Below are positions 23,305 through 34,361 of a DNA stretch of 64,000 nucleotides, piece by piece. This DNA is from Lytechinus pictus. Taxonomy: Eukaryota > Echinodermata > Echinoidea > Temnopleuroida > Toxopneustidae. The notes beneath the pieces were generated by a model, which ran no database searches, was not told the origin of the DNA, and worked only from the letters and a program-made list of their open reading frames with translations. The DNA lies in assembly GCF_037042905.1 (NCBI RefSeq), contig NC_087253.1, positions 16,227,501 through 16,291,500 on the forward strand. The letters run 5' to 3'. Within the stretch, counting starts at the first letter, position 1; every line of letters starts with the position of its first letter. The translations under genes and the position numbers were made by a program.

Positions 23305-24960
23305 TTACAGTGGAGTGTAATCGTGATTGTAGGGCCAGGAATTTGGAGACCGCTCTGGACCGGACTGGGAGTTGTTTCCCTGTTGCTGCCACATTGAAGT
23401 TGACGACTGCCGCATACCAGCCATTAAGGCCTGAAGCATTTGGAGTTGATGCTGTCTATCACGTTCTTTTTCTTGCTCTCTATGCTCCCTCTCTTCTCTT
23501 CTCCTCCTCTCCTTCTCCTCTAGTTTTTTTTCTTCAGTACGCTGTGCCTTCATTAGGAGCTCACGCTCCCACTCCATTTGGCGCTGCATGAACCGATCCT
23601 CCCTAGCATTGAAGGCATTTGTACTGTCCTCCTCCAGTGTCTTTATCTCCTTGGCTATCAGTCCGAAGGACTCCTGCAGCTTTGATTTCTTCCGCTTTTC
23701 CCCTGTTATGAAGTAGGTAGTATAAAATACATCGTAAATAAAAAAAAATCAATCAAATGTGATAGCGGTAAGAAAGGTATACAATCATTTTATTTCTTTC
23801 AACTTGTTACACACATACTTTTCTGTATTTGACATAAGGCATGCAATATCACACTTCTAATAGCTAATACAACAAATCAAGTGAGAAAACCTTGAGTTGC
23901 AAAAAAAAATCATACTGCATGAAAGCAACATCAACGGGATGTAAAAGGCCCCTTTTCTTGAAAATTTGCTGAATCGAATTCAAATATCATATGAACTATA
24001 AATAAGCAAATGTATGGAAACAATCTGTTTATATTACCAGTTGCCTTACGTCCATTAGCAGATGATGTTGAAGGTCCCTCTAGATCCTCCGGTGGAAAAT
24101 TGCCAACTAAAGAAAATGAGGGATAGAAAAGCGATTACAATAAGTGACTACAATAATAAACATTTCATTTTTATGCATAAAATGAAGGGGAACTAATTTT
24201 TATGTTGTTATGTGTCACTGAAGTAAAAACATTTTAAAACAAAGGCTAACTTTCAATACATTTTTATTTTATTAAATTCAAATCAGTTCCTTTCATATTA
24301 CTCAGTATAAAATGATACATCAAGACAATATAATGATACCAATAATGTTTATTTTAAATGCTCACACTGAGAGGGTAAGAGCCAAAAAGGATTAGTCTTT
24401 ATAATTACACATGTATATACAAATAAACATGTATATGTGATTACAAATGAAAAAAGGAAGAGGAATCCTTTACCCAATTCTGTTGGTGCTTCCACATCAT
24501 TTTCCTCCAGTTCATCATCCGTTATACTTCTATCTTCTTCGGCTCCATCCTCCTCCTCCTCTCTCGGCAGTGAATCAGAGTCCACCGAGTCTAGCGACTC
24601 AGATTGATCCTCCTCCTCTGGTTGCGACGCCAGAATGGCAACTGGTGCAGTCTCTGGTCTGCCCCCAAAGATCTCCTGCAGTTCGCTATAGAATTTACAT
24701 GTAATTCTCCCCCTGCCTGATCGATTGTTATTGTCCTCCGTCTTTCGGAAGGACGCTCTTAGTTGTTTAATTTTCCGCTTGATTTGGTCCTCTGCCCTTT
24801 CGAACCCCCTTTCTTTCATCAATTGGCATATCTTACGAAATACCGTTTTGTTCCTTACTGTGCCATCCATCTGTTCTTGAATGTTTTTCTCCCGCCAAAT
24901 ATTCAGGAGGCACAGCGTCTCCACATCTTCCCACAGACTCCCTCTCCCTGTTGGTGCCAT
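23305..24960 (-). CDS. Harbinger Myb/SANT-like DNA-binding protein, three exons, ~317 aa
   Basis: On the minus strand exon 1 is 24960-24474, exon 2 is 24106-24038 and exon 3 is 23702-23305. All junctions follow GT-AG and stay in phase 1; the summed length is 954 nt including the stop. Exon 1 carries a trihelix/Myb-SANT-like domain (residues ~8-95, W of SLWEDVETLCLLNIW, ..RAEDQIKRKIKQLRASF), then an acidic region (EEEDQSESLDSVDS..). Exon 3 is a Lys/Glu/Arg-rich coiled coil (KKSKLQESFGLIAKEIK..., then EEKERRRREEREHREQEKERD), ending in a Gln/Ser-rich tail. In Harbinger elements this protein binds the element ends and brings the transposase into the nucleus. No stop or frameshift was seen. Confidence 0.85.
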
Positions 24961-26580
24961 TTTGATCTAAAATGAGAGAACAAATACAAATACAAATTAA
25001 TAATGGTAACCACAAAGATTACGATGTGGTAAAATTATTATATAAAATTATGTGTAACATCTATTAATCACCTTTTAGGATTTTTGATCTTGTCAACAAC
25101 TTCTCTTGTCAGGGGACAGTTGACATGAATATCATCAAAAATTCAAATTTAATGATTCAGATTGATCGACCACCTAGATATATGAAGGCCCTTCTCCCCC
25201 TGCTATGTAACATTTGATGATCGATGGACAAATTATTCCGCTAAAGTTCCATATGTACCCATCACTAAAATTGAATAAAACAATTGAAAAATATGGGTAT
25301 GACTTAGAATGACATAACTAATATAAATAAAGTATACAAAATATGGGAAATCACTTTCTAAAATAACTATCTAGAAATCCATATAGTATACAAAATATGG
25401 GAAATAATATTCTAAAAATCTATCAAGTCCATCAAGATAAACTCCTACAGCTCGGCAACTAACACGTGGCCAGCCGCTGATCTCTGAATACCGGTGGAAG
25501 AAGAACTTATTCATACTTTATTTACAAGTTTCTTTTGTTATCATATCACGTGTTAATCTGTTAATGTATACAATTTTTAATACAATTTGCTTCTAGTGAT
25601 AATTTTAGAGACGGTTTAATGATCATTTAGAGATGGTAGGCCTAGAGTGTTAATTATAGAGACAGTTAATACTATAATAGTAAGGTACGCAGAGTCTGTT
25701 ACAGCTAGGGTTAGGGTTCGCAGACCCCGGCGTCCATCCTAGAGTACGCGGCCTCCTGATGACTTTGGTTGGTTAGGGATAGGACTTCGAAGTTAGAGTT
25801 GTGTATATTATTGTACTGTAATCTGTATTAACATTGTTTTATGCACTCACCGCTAGAATCTACTTATTTTAGTCTACTTCTTTTTTGTGGGGATTTTACA
25901 GGCAGACACTATTTTATATGTAGATCTAGACCCTACTCATTTGTTTCAATGTCTAGCGACATATTTCATGTCCAATTTCTGACTATGTGCGACTCCGACT
26001 GAGTGGATTATTGGCATTTGAAATAATTAATGGCAATTGTCTAGTTTCATGTCTCATGGCCTGGCCTGCCCCTGGCCATGCCTTCAAAATCAAAGTTAAA
26101 TACTTCATCAAGTTCATGCCTCATGATCATGATGACTTTGTTTGAGGCATAAGATGATGTATTAACTCTGACAGTCTGACTCCGAGTCTGATGATGATGA
26201 GTCATAATTTCATAATCATATGAGAAAAATTATGACGGCTCATGATGTATGGCACTCCTGTCCAGGCTATTGTTTTTAGTCTGTCTATTAGTATTGATAA
26301 ATTATCATCGCCAACAAAAAAATAATGATCATTCTTCAGATGGTGCAATCACAGTAGCGATGTATTTAAAAACATCGAAATAAACAGGAAATGATCAGAC
26401 GATCGAAAATCATAATTCCCAAACCCACAGAAATATAGGGATGGGACTGAATTACAAGTCACCATCACTCATCAGTTCTGTTCGGAGAAAATACCAGGAA
26501 TAAACGGTTTAAACTTTTAGCCCACCAGTACAGAATATGTCGTGTCTTAGTGCAGGCTGCTGGATATGAGGAAATTAAAA
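24961..26580. other. Right-hand spacer of the Harbinger element
   Basis: No supported coding region. TCATGATGATGA-like low-complexity stretches occur at about 26100-26240. It includes the likely promoter of the Myb-like gene just above 24960, but I cannot place it. Confidence 0.45.
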
Positions 26581-26748
26581 TTTAAAGCAATAAATGATGA
26601 AAAACAATGTAATTTTACGCTCGGGGCGAGGCTTACCTATAATATATACTGCATGCCTGGTCCAAATGGCAAAAGCGCGCCCGGCCGATGCATTGTTGAT
26701 GATGACAGGTCGCGTCACTTCCGCTTATAAGCCGGCGCCGAGTCCACT

Positions 26749-26945
26749 TTGGTGTTACACCTACCGATTGCGGGACTGAGTCCGGACTCGGGCCGGCCTC
26801 AAACCACATCCAGAGGTGGACTGAGTCCACCTGGCCTCAGTCCGGCCTCAGTCCGGCTTTTCAAAAAAAGTTGATGTTACACATACGTCGAGCCGCCTCC
26901 GGGGCCGGCCTCAGTCCACTTGCAAACGTATGTGTAACAGGGGTC
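26749..26945. repeat. Right subterminal repeats of the Harbinger element
   Basis: Repeated CCGGCCTCAGTCC and GGACTGAGTCC motifs in both orientations lead up to the terminal repeat. The left end has comparable GGCCGGCCTCACG and GCGGCCTCACGCC motifs at 17155-17265. A copy of GTTACACATACGTCG occurs at about 26875. Such motifs are likely binding sites of the transposition proteins. Confidence 0.6.
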
Positions 26946-26948
26946 TAT

Positions 26949-27407
26949 GTCGACCTGGTTGCTACTGTCCAGAAGGACTCGTCAATGATTATCAAGCAAA
27001 CGGTAACCAATGCATCGAGTTTGCCGAGTGTCAAGAGACACCTACCTGTCCAGAGGGTATGGTATTTGAAGAATGCGGATCTGGATGTGGTCCTTTCAGC
27101 TGTGACAGCCGTCCAAGAGATATATGCCCCAAAATATGTCGCCCTGGTTGCTACTGTCCCGAAGGACTCGTCAAAGACCGGGACAATGGCTATCAATGTC
27201 TTCAGCCGAGTTCCTGTTATGAACTAAGTTCTTGTCCCCCGGGTATGGTCTATGAAGAATGCGGTTCAGGATGTGGTCCCTTCAGCTGTGATAACCTGCC
27301 TCGAGATATATGCCCACGAATATGCCGTCCAGGCTGCTACTGTCCCGAAGGCCTTGTCCTTGATGAAGATTACGGGCATCGGTGCATACCTATTGATCAG
27401 TGCCACG
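26949..27407 (+). CDS. Gene A exon: TIL domains, right part after the transposon
   Basis: The sequence resumes at the point where 17114 broke off (..ICPRI|CRPGCYCPEGLV) and completes TIL 1. It then encodes TIL 2 (CPEGMVFEECGSGCGPFSC..) and TIL 3 (CPPGMVYEECGSGC..). Each TIL has the usual ten-cysteine spacing ending in a CRPGCYCPEGLV segment. The donor is GGTATG after 27407, phase 1. The TIL fold (trypsin-inhibitor-like, cysteine-rich) occurs in serine protease inhibitors and in large secreted proteins of the mucin/von Willebrand kind. No inhibitor reactive site can be assigned from sequence alone. Confidence 0.8.
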
Positions 27408-28349
27408 GTATGTAGTTTGAGGGAATTTATATCATAGCTCTGTTTGTTGAAATGTAGATATCGGGATTGTAGTTATGAATAATTAATTGCATACGGCTAG
27501 AAGTATTTTGTCATATCCATTAACTGAAAATATTGACATGATGACAATAAACAAGTCACGAATCCATATGTGAAATCTTATTAACGCTAACAATTGGTAT
27601 ATGGAAATCCAGAAAACTTGTTGTTCCCTTCTTCTTAGGATTAGATTTAAAAAAAATCAACAGGTTTCATGGGAGAAAATTGTGTAATTTTGTAGGGTTA
27701 CTTGCAAGTTTAATTATGCAGTTGGTATCTTATCTAACGCTTTTACTTATAAATATATATTTCGAGAATATTTTTTTGTAATTGTATTAGGCCTACAAAG
27801 ACCTTTTACAACTTTGTCAATCAAATCACTTTATAAGTTGTTTCAATAGTAGAATAGATTTATAACTCTTATAGCAGCATTTGATTTAGCAAGAATAAGC
27901 TTGCATGTTATTTGTGATCGATCAAGCTGACAGCGATGAATGAAATTAAGAAAGGGTCAGTTTTATCAGTTTCTAGAATTGATAACAAAGGTTATTTGGT
28001 TTTCCGATGGCGATTAAATATTAGAAGACCAATCTCATGATTATCGTGTCGTTTAGGCGAAAATAAGACAGCAGATCTACGGATCGGGATATGATATTTG
28101 TTGGTAATCTTTATTTGGTTTAATACTTTATCTGAATCTTTTTTTTACTCAGTTTGCTCATCAATGTCTTCGTTATCCTTAAAACATTGTCAGTATTCTT
28201 ATCACCACTATTTGCATCATTATTCTCATCAGTATTATAAACATCAATATATTTAGTGTTAACCTAGTTCATAATATGTTGCCATCATCGAAATTGTCCT
28301 TTGGTAGTTCTTCTGATATTGATATGATCATCATTTAACTGATATTTAG
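27408..28349. other. Intron between block 1 and block 2 of gene A
   Basis: 942 bp from a GTATG donor to a GATATTTAG acceptor; AT-rich, no coding feature. Confidence 0.6.
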
Positions 28350-28431
28350 ATAACTGCCCTGATGTCTTGAACTGTGGAATGGACCCATGCGTTAACTCCG
28401 AATGTTTTGCATATCCCCTTGCTGAATGTAG
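28350..28431 (+). CDS. Gene A exon: short Cys-rich module, block 2
   Basis: An 82-nt exon encodes DNCPDVLNCGMDPCVNSEC, then FAYPLAECR. It has the same length, phases (1 in, 2 out) and cysteine spacing as 16315-16396. It joins at AG|G to the RPNYCGGC start of the next exon. Confidence 0.75.
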
Positions 28432-28498
28432 GTAGGCATACGTTCATCTTTCCATTATCACCCCCTCATATTCATCACCATCCGTGAAAGTACAGTCC

Positions 28499-28664
28499 AC
28501 CAGGGCTCCGTAACCCAAAGATTAGTGATCAATCGCTAAATGAACTGACCAATCAATATGAATGTTACACGCGCATTGGTTTTAAAATACTTGCCAGGGA
28601 CCAAGCAGTGCGGTTCTTTCATATTTGCAATTCATCGCAAACCTTTGTGTTACGGAGCCCTGGT
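28499..28664. mobile_element. MITE with CCAGGGCTCCGTAAC ends
   Basis: The left end CCAGGGCTCCGTAACCCAAAG and the inverted right end (CTTTGTGTTACGGAGCCCTGG) make a ~20-bp terminal repeat. No open frame. It lies in the intron of block 2. Confidence 0.65.
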
Positions 28665-28703
28665 TGGTGCATCGTCTTACGCAGGAGTGAGAACAGTGCT
28701 GTG

Positions 28704-28799
28704 GAAGATCTATTCTACATGCGGTTAAAAGAATCAGCGCAGTCTTAGCGCAGTTGGAACCGCGCTGATTATTTTTAACCGCACGTAGAATAGATCTTC
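28704..28799. repeat. Near-perfect hairpin, ~40-bp arms
   Basis: GAAGATCTATTCTAC..GCGGTTAAAA..AATCAGCGC is inverted across a short loop around 28750. It follows directly after the preceding MITE. Such strong hairpins are usually MITEs; an RNA hairpin is possible but without support. Confidence 0.65.
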
Positions 28800-29337
28800 A
28801 TCTCTCGCACCTAAGCAAGAAGAATGGATAAGTAAAAAAAATATTTTTAAAAAATCCCGCTATATTTTCAGACATTTTGTGTAATCTGTCTTGAAATATC
28901 CCTTAAAAGAACGACTCACGAAAAATCCAGCTAATATAAAAGAAATTAAAATTCAGCTAAGAATTTAAGAAATCAAGGAAATTTACATTAAAACTTCATA
29001 CAGCAAAACAAAACATGTATTCTTTTTACATGTTTGGTTAAAGCTGAGCATTCCCGGAAAGAATCATTTCGTGAATTTCACTGATAAGTTCGATGAGCTA
29101 CTGAAATCAACGCATCTTACATCGGTTGTAAGATAGTAATCCACGGTTTATAGTCCAAGGTCGAGCCTACATTGGCCTGCATAGGGCGAGCGTCTAACCT
29201 CCCTACTTGGGAGCCATTCGGTCTATCATTAATTAAATGGTGTCACAAAATTTACTCTTCTCACACATAGCACTCGCTTAAGTTAATCCTATACTCATTA
29301 AGAGGGATATCCTGGTTTGTGATTTTTGTCTATCTAG
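28800..29337. other. Remainder of the block 2 intron
   Basis: AT-rich sequence with no repeat structure seen, up to the acceptor TCTATCTAG at 29337. Confidence 0.5.
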
Positions 29338-29957
29338 GCCAAACTATTGTGGAGGATGCTACGCCGATTTTTACGTTGATGGCGTCTTGGTGAACTGTTC
29401 TGCATGCCCCGAGGGTATGACGTTTGAGGAGTGTGGATCGGGATGTGGCCCTCCCAGTTGTGACAACCCTCCAAGAGATATATGTCCAAGAATATGTCGA
29501 CCTGGTTGCTACTGTCCAGAAGGACTCGTCAAGGATTATCCGTCAAACGGCAACCAATGCATCGAGCCTGCTGCGTGCCAAGAGCCATCTTCCTGTCCAG
29601 AGGGTATGATCTATGAAGAATGCGGATCTGGATGTGGCCCTTTCAGCTGCGATAACCCTCCGATAAGGGGAGATTGTCCACAAATATGTAACCCTGGTTG
29701 TTACTGTCCAGAAGGACTCGTCAAGGATCGGGACAATGGCTATCAATGTCTTCCGCCGAGTGTTTGTTATGAACCAAGTTCTTGTCCACCGGGTCTGGTC
29801 TATGAGGAATGCGGTTCAGGATGTCGTCCATTCAGTTGTGATAACCTGCCTCGAGATATATGCCCACGAATATGCCGTCCAGGCTGCTACTGTCCCGAAG
29901 GCCTTGTCCTTGATCAAGATTATGGGGATCGGTGCATCCCTGTCGATCAGTGCGACG
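29338..29957 (+). CDS. Gene A exon: NYCGGC motif and three TIL domains, block 2, intact
   Basis: A 620-nt exon opens with RPNYCGGCYADFYVDGVLVNC and encodes three TIL modules, each with EECGSGC....C and a PGCYCPEGLV segment. It is the uninterrupted paralog of 16957-27407 and shows what that exon was before the Harbinger insertion. It has one codon more than block 1 (PPIRGDC in TIL 2) and GCRPFSC in TIL 3. Donor GGTATG at 29958, phase 1. No further gene A exon was found before 35.7 kb, so either the next exon is unrecognisable or gene A continues into gene B. Confidence 0.85.
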
Positions 29958-30799
29958 GTATGTAGTTTAAAGGAAATATAATCATAGTTTCATTAGGTGG
30001 AATTTAAGTAGTAATACAGCTTTTTGCTAATATTGCAGACGTTCTTAAGAATATTTTTGTCAGAACGCAAGGTTTATGTCGGAATAATTATGTTCCTCTT
30101 AACGCACAAAAAGTATGGATTTAGTCATAACTTAATAGTATCCATCGACTGCCATTTCATTTACTTATGATATAAGGATTTTGTCTTCATAGTAAGTGTA
30201 TCCGTCTAGCGAGTTGTAACAGTTGAGTTTGAATAAATGTGTTAGCACTCGATAATAATATTCTAGTACACGTATGCAGGTTCTTACCCTTTGATTTCTT
30301 TAACAATTTTAAAGAATGATCGGAATCATCTGTATCTCACACGGTGAAAACACATACAATCGAGTGGCAACTAAACATGGTAAACTCGTCGGATAGCTTT
30401 TCTTCTTAAGGCTACTTTTTTTCAATTAAGAAAAGAGGGAACAATTAAACTAACCCTGAAGAAATGTTCGTTTCTTGAATGAACGAACTCATGATTTAGG
30501 CATATCATCAATTTTTCAGCATTTTGGGCCGGACTAAATTCCCGTGATGAGGGGCATCAATTTGCAGTTTGTATTCGTTTAGGGAATGGAATATTCCTGG
30601 AAATTAGATGAAAATGCGCACTTTTATAGGGGTTTAATTTAAAATCGAAATCTGTAGCTACACGTGTACAGACCATCTATATTATATTTGCAATTATATA
30701 TTTTGTCACGGAGCTTTCATTGCTTTATGAGGCAGATTAGTTGGTATGCGATCAAAGTCCCATATTTTTTTTAAATACTTGTTATAAAGGAGACGAGTA
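29958..30799. other. Intron or intergenic region after block 2
   Basis: No exon, tandem repeat or inverted repeat seen. Confidence 0.45.
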
Positions 30800-31260
30800 T
30801 CCGGGTCGGAGGAAGGTCGGAGTAACTAGGGCCGTCTGCACCAACCCGAGTTTTCAAATTAGCGTGCTAGTTCTGATCCGGCAAATTATCCCTATCTGAA
30901 CAATCTCGAGATTATTTGTAATGGAGATGCAATTTTTGCGCTAGTTCGCAGGATTAATCCCTTAATTGCAATCCCAAGACAACTTGGGATTATTTGCAAA
31001 ATAGCGCGCTATTTTACGAATTATCCTGCTAATTCGCAGTGCAGACGCACTCGGGATTATTTTATTCACGTCGTCAGACCATAACGCATCGATGCCTCGC
31101 TCGAGCAGGAATCGCTATTCTTGCGATGGTGGAGACGGGGTTTCTTGAATCTCGAGAGGGCAGATCGGGCTAAAATCTCGAGATTGAGCAAACTCGGGCT
31201 GGTGCAGCACCGCCTTCTGTCTACACTAGCACTGATCCGACCTTTCCTCCGACCAAAACA
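30800..31260. mobile_element. Nested MITEs, inner element about 30830-31214
   Basis: The inner ends are GGCCGTCTGCACCAACCCGA and, inverted, AAACTCGGGCTGGTGCAGCACCGCC. Outside them, GGGTCGGAGGAAGGTCGGA (about 30803) pairs with TCCGACCTTTCCTCCGACC (about 31236). So one inverted-repeat element lies inside another. CTCGAGAT and TAATCC motifs recur internally. Confidence 0.6.
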
Positions 31261-31754
31261 GCCTTTTCCTTGGTCGGGATGAGAAATGGCTATGGAATTT
31301 TATTCCATGCATTGTAGAATTTTACTCCGACTATGATCTCAGGCTGATCAAGGCTAGTCTCGTCATCTTCGCATTAATAAACGAGCCATTGCCTTAGATC
31401 ACGCTCATTTATGAGGGTATGATCACCCCGTCTTATACAACATTCATAACTTATAACTAGTCAGAATTCAAAGTATAATTTTAATTTTCTGGATACCATG
31501 TTATCAAATTCAAGCCCATTATTATCAGTCAAAGACATCTCAACATTTCGAGATGTCCATATAGCTAAGCTTTGTCTTTTTACGAAGTCTTTGAATACGA
31601 ATTATAATTTACCATAACATCAACCTTCGAAGGATTATGCCCTCTACTCGAGTAAAATGGTCTGAGCGCAAAGCCTACAATGACTTGGGTACTAAGGCAG
31701 ACCATCCTTTGTGTGAAGACCCGCTTGAAGGTCAAAGTATCAAGCAGGGTCCAT

Positions 31755-32171
31755 GCCTGCAGAGGTAAATGCCAATTCGTCCACTGCCAACCCGTCCACT
31801 CACCACATGGTCTACCTTCATTTAGTCTAATGCCATTCCGTCCATCAACATTTCATCTAACAACCATTTGGTCCAGTTAACACCTCGTCTAATCACCAGT
31901 TGGTCTATTACCATTTCGTCTAATAACCAGTTGGTCTAATACCTATTTTCTTTCCATTCATTTTGCACAATTAACACTTTAGTCTATTTAGACCAAATGG
32001 TATATGGACTAAATGGCTATTTGACCAATTGGTTATTACACGGAATGACATTAGACTAAATGAAAGAAGACCATGTGGTCGGTGGACGAACTGATGGTAG
32101 ACCAAACGAGAGTAGACGAATTGGCAATTGAACGAATTGGCATTAGACGATTTGGAAATAAACCCCTGCAG
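31755..32171. mobile_element. MITE built of degenerate ~20-bp repeats in two opposed halves
   Basis: CCTGCAGAGGTAAATGCCAA at the left pairs with the inverted right end CCCTGCAG. The left half repeats variants of CATTTCGTCTAATAACCAGT on the + strand; the right half repeats the inverse (TAGACTAAATGG and similar). The switch in orientation is near 31980. No coding potential, despite short open frames on both strands. Confidence 0.7.
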
Positions 32172-33124
32172 ACACCTCAACTTTCATGATTTTACCCTCA
32201 AACGAATCCATGAAAAACACATGTCATTCGTATAATGTAGTGAAAATAACTTTTATAATAACGAAAGATACTAATATTAATAACGTCGTATTGTAAAAAG
32301 AGGTAAACACAAGAAGAACAACAAGGTAAACGAAGGAGGTTGACGGGGGTGATGAAAGATGGGTCTAAACAAAGGTCCTCAGCAGTGTATTAGGCTTTAC
32401 CATCATAATCATGAATACCTGTGTCGGGAGGGGGGGGGCGGGGCACTAATGTATGATGACAGTACGGGTGTGTGCGTGTGGCCCTAAAGGTACCCTTTTC
32501 ACGCTTTGTCAGCAGTTCCCAAAGGATATAATTCCCCTCCAGACCTTTTTCATTGATAAACCAGTTCTCCCTCGTTTCCAACCCGCGTCTGTCAAGGCCC
32601 TAAATCGCAAAATATAGAAAGCGACATTAAAACAGAAAAGGGTTATTTCGATCTGATTTTGATTGATTTAAATGATTAAATTTGCTGTCATTCTTCCTCA
32701 TGGTTGTAAAAAGTAATTTATTTTCTCTGAATTGTAATCAGTTTTATTTCTTCTCTTGTCCTTTTCCTTTGCTTAAACGTAAAGGCGTTCTAAAGGCATT
32801 AGATTATATGCTAAGTGACAATTAGGGATACACAAACAAAAACTAAAAACATTACTATGTACATCCCAAGTGGCCCAACTCCCCCCCATAACGAAAAAAG
32901 GTCCCAAACCAACAAACATGAAGAATAATAATGATAATGGGAGACCAACTTTATGTTGAATGAATACCCTTGTAAAATATTTGAATAAATGAATAAATAA
33001 ATAAATAGATAAATAAATAGATTATATAGATAAATACATATATATCAACAACAACATTTCTCATAAAAATGAGATCACCGACCTAGTTCTCGTTCCCTTA
33101 CTCTTCAACCTATATCCTCCTGCA
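32172..33124. other. No supported gene; decayed repeat and AAAT-type microsatellite
   Basis: The stretch 32400-32600 matches 15420-15600 (see there). A run of AAATAAATAGAT units lies at about 32985-33050. Confidence 0.5.
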
Positions 33125-33875
33125 ATTTATGTTTGCCACCCTCTGTGTTCACGCCTCATACGCGCGCACGTTTCTTGTTAATTTTGTACAAGCTTAGGCG
33201 GCGATTTGCGGTTTAGAGCCTTAACATCCTCTTTTTTGAAGACCCCTATTTCATGTTAAATTTGAATTTCCACAATACCCCTCATTTGTAAAGGGCCATC
33301 TAGTTCTTAGTTCTTAAACTCCCATTTCTGTGTTAACGCCTCATACACCGGGCTCATACAGTCATACGTGCACACGGTCCTTGTTAATTTTGTACAAGCT
33401 TAGCATGAACGGAAATCCCAGGGGGGGACAGGGGGACGTGTCCCCCCTACTCAAAATAGTAGGGGGGACACGATATCAAATTTCCCCCTACTATTTTTGG
33501 TCTTTTATGATGGCATTTCCATACATCATTCAAAATCGGAATAAGACATGTATTTTAGGACGATATGACCTTAATTTTGGGATGATAACCTTTATTTATT
33601 TTTTATTTTTTTGCTTGTCATATTTATTTTCGTCGAAATGAACTTAAATTTGGGGTGATAAGCTTTTTTTTTTTTTTTTGCTTGTCACATTTTCCAGCCC
33701 CTTGTCCCCCTACCTTGTGGGGGGATTGCCGCCCCTGAAGCTTAGGCGACGATTTGCGGTTTAGGTGCAATTTGCGGTTAGGGCCTTAACACGCCTCTGT
33801 TTTCGAAGACCCCTATTTCATGTTAAATTCCAGCTTCCACAATACCCTTCATTTGCAGAGGGCTATCTAGTTCTT
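33125..33875. repeat. ~200-bp tandem duplication, second copy split by a MITE
   Basis: Copy 1 is about 33125-33306, copy 2 about 33313-33403 plus 33746-33875. Both contain GTACAAGCTTAG, GGC.GCGATTTGCGGTTTA, GACCCCTATTTCATGTTAAA and GCCATCTAGTTCTTA-like segments. The MITE at 33404-33737 interrupts copy 2. Confidence 0.75.
33404..33737. mobile_element. hAT-type MITE, 334 bp, AAGCTTAG target duplication
   Basis: AAGCTTAG occurs just before (33396-33403) and after (33738-33745). The right end inverts to CAGGGGCGGCAATCCC, a typical hAT terminus, and the left end (CATGAACGGAAATCCCAGGGG) is a mutated form of it. The uninterrupted sibling copy at about 33180 confirms the empty site. Confidence 0.8.
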
Positions 33876-34361
33876 AAGCCCCGCCCCCCCCCCCCCCCCC
33901 CCATTTCATAGAAACTTAGCCTAAGTTCTGAATGGTATGGTTTCAGATTTTGGAGCTGCACACCTCTATATCCTTTCCTAATCCGAGAGCGCCCCCAACC
34001 CAACCGGGAACTTTTGCGCGAACTATCAGGTAGCGATGCACAAACACCTTGCAAAACAATTATACACTTGTCTTACCCGCCTCACCTTGAGAGCGGATCA
34101 TCTAACGCTTGACTGGAAAAATGACACCAATTAATACCTTCTTCAAGAGGAAGAGTGGTTGTGTATCCTTCTCTCGAGAGCAAACCAACAAACGAGATGG
34201 AAGTTGAGAAGACTTTCGATTTTCCGGTGAGAAAATGCGGGTAGGCCTACTCGATGCCTCTGGGAACATGATCAAACTGTACGTACCACGTTCATGGCAG
34301 ACAGAACTTGTTCGTCGTGATGTCAGAGTATTTAGGAATGGTAATGATACTTTTACGATCA

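Larger units (their letters stand above)
17115..26945. mobile_element. PIF/Harbinger DNA transposon, 9.8 kb, inserted in a coding exon
   Basis: The ends are inverted: GACCCCTGTTACACAT at 17115 and the same 16 bases in reverse complement ending at 26945. TAT occurs directly outside both ends (17112-17114 and 26946-26948), giving a 3-bp target duplication as for Harbinger. A second copy of the CCCCTGTTACACAT motif lies inside the left end at about 17205, and both subterminal regions are rich in CCGGCCTC. Inside are the two genes expected of an autonomous Harbinger: a DDE transposase (+) and a Myb/SANT-like protein (-), in convergent orientation. At 9.8 kb it is long for the group; the extra length is AT-rich spacer with a 317-bp tandem repeat and nested MITEs. 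Confidence 0.9.

Noticed and set aside
25700-25720. GGGTTAGGG-like motif hinting at telomeric sequence
   Set aside because: Only one or two units; no array.
31680-32180. Short open frames on both strands
   Set aside because: They come from the mirrored degenerate repeats of the MITE.
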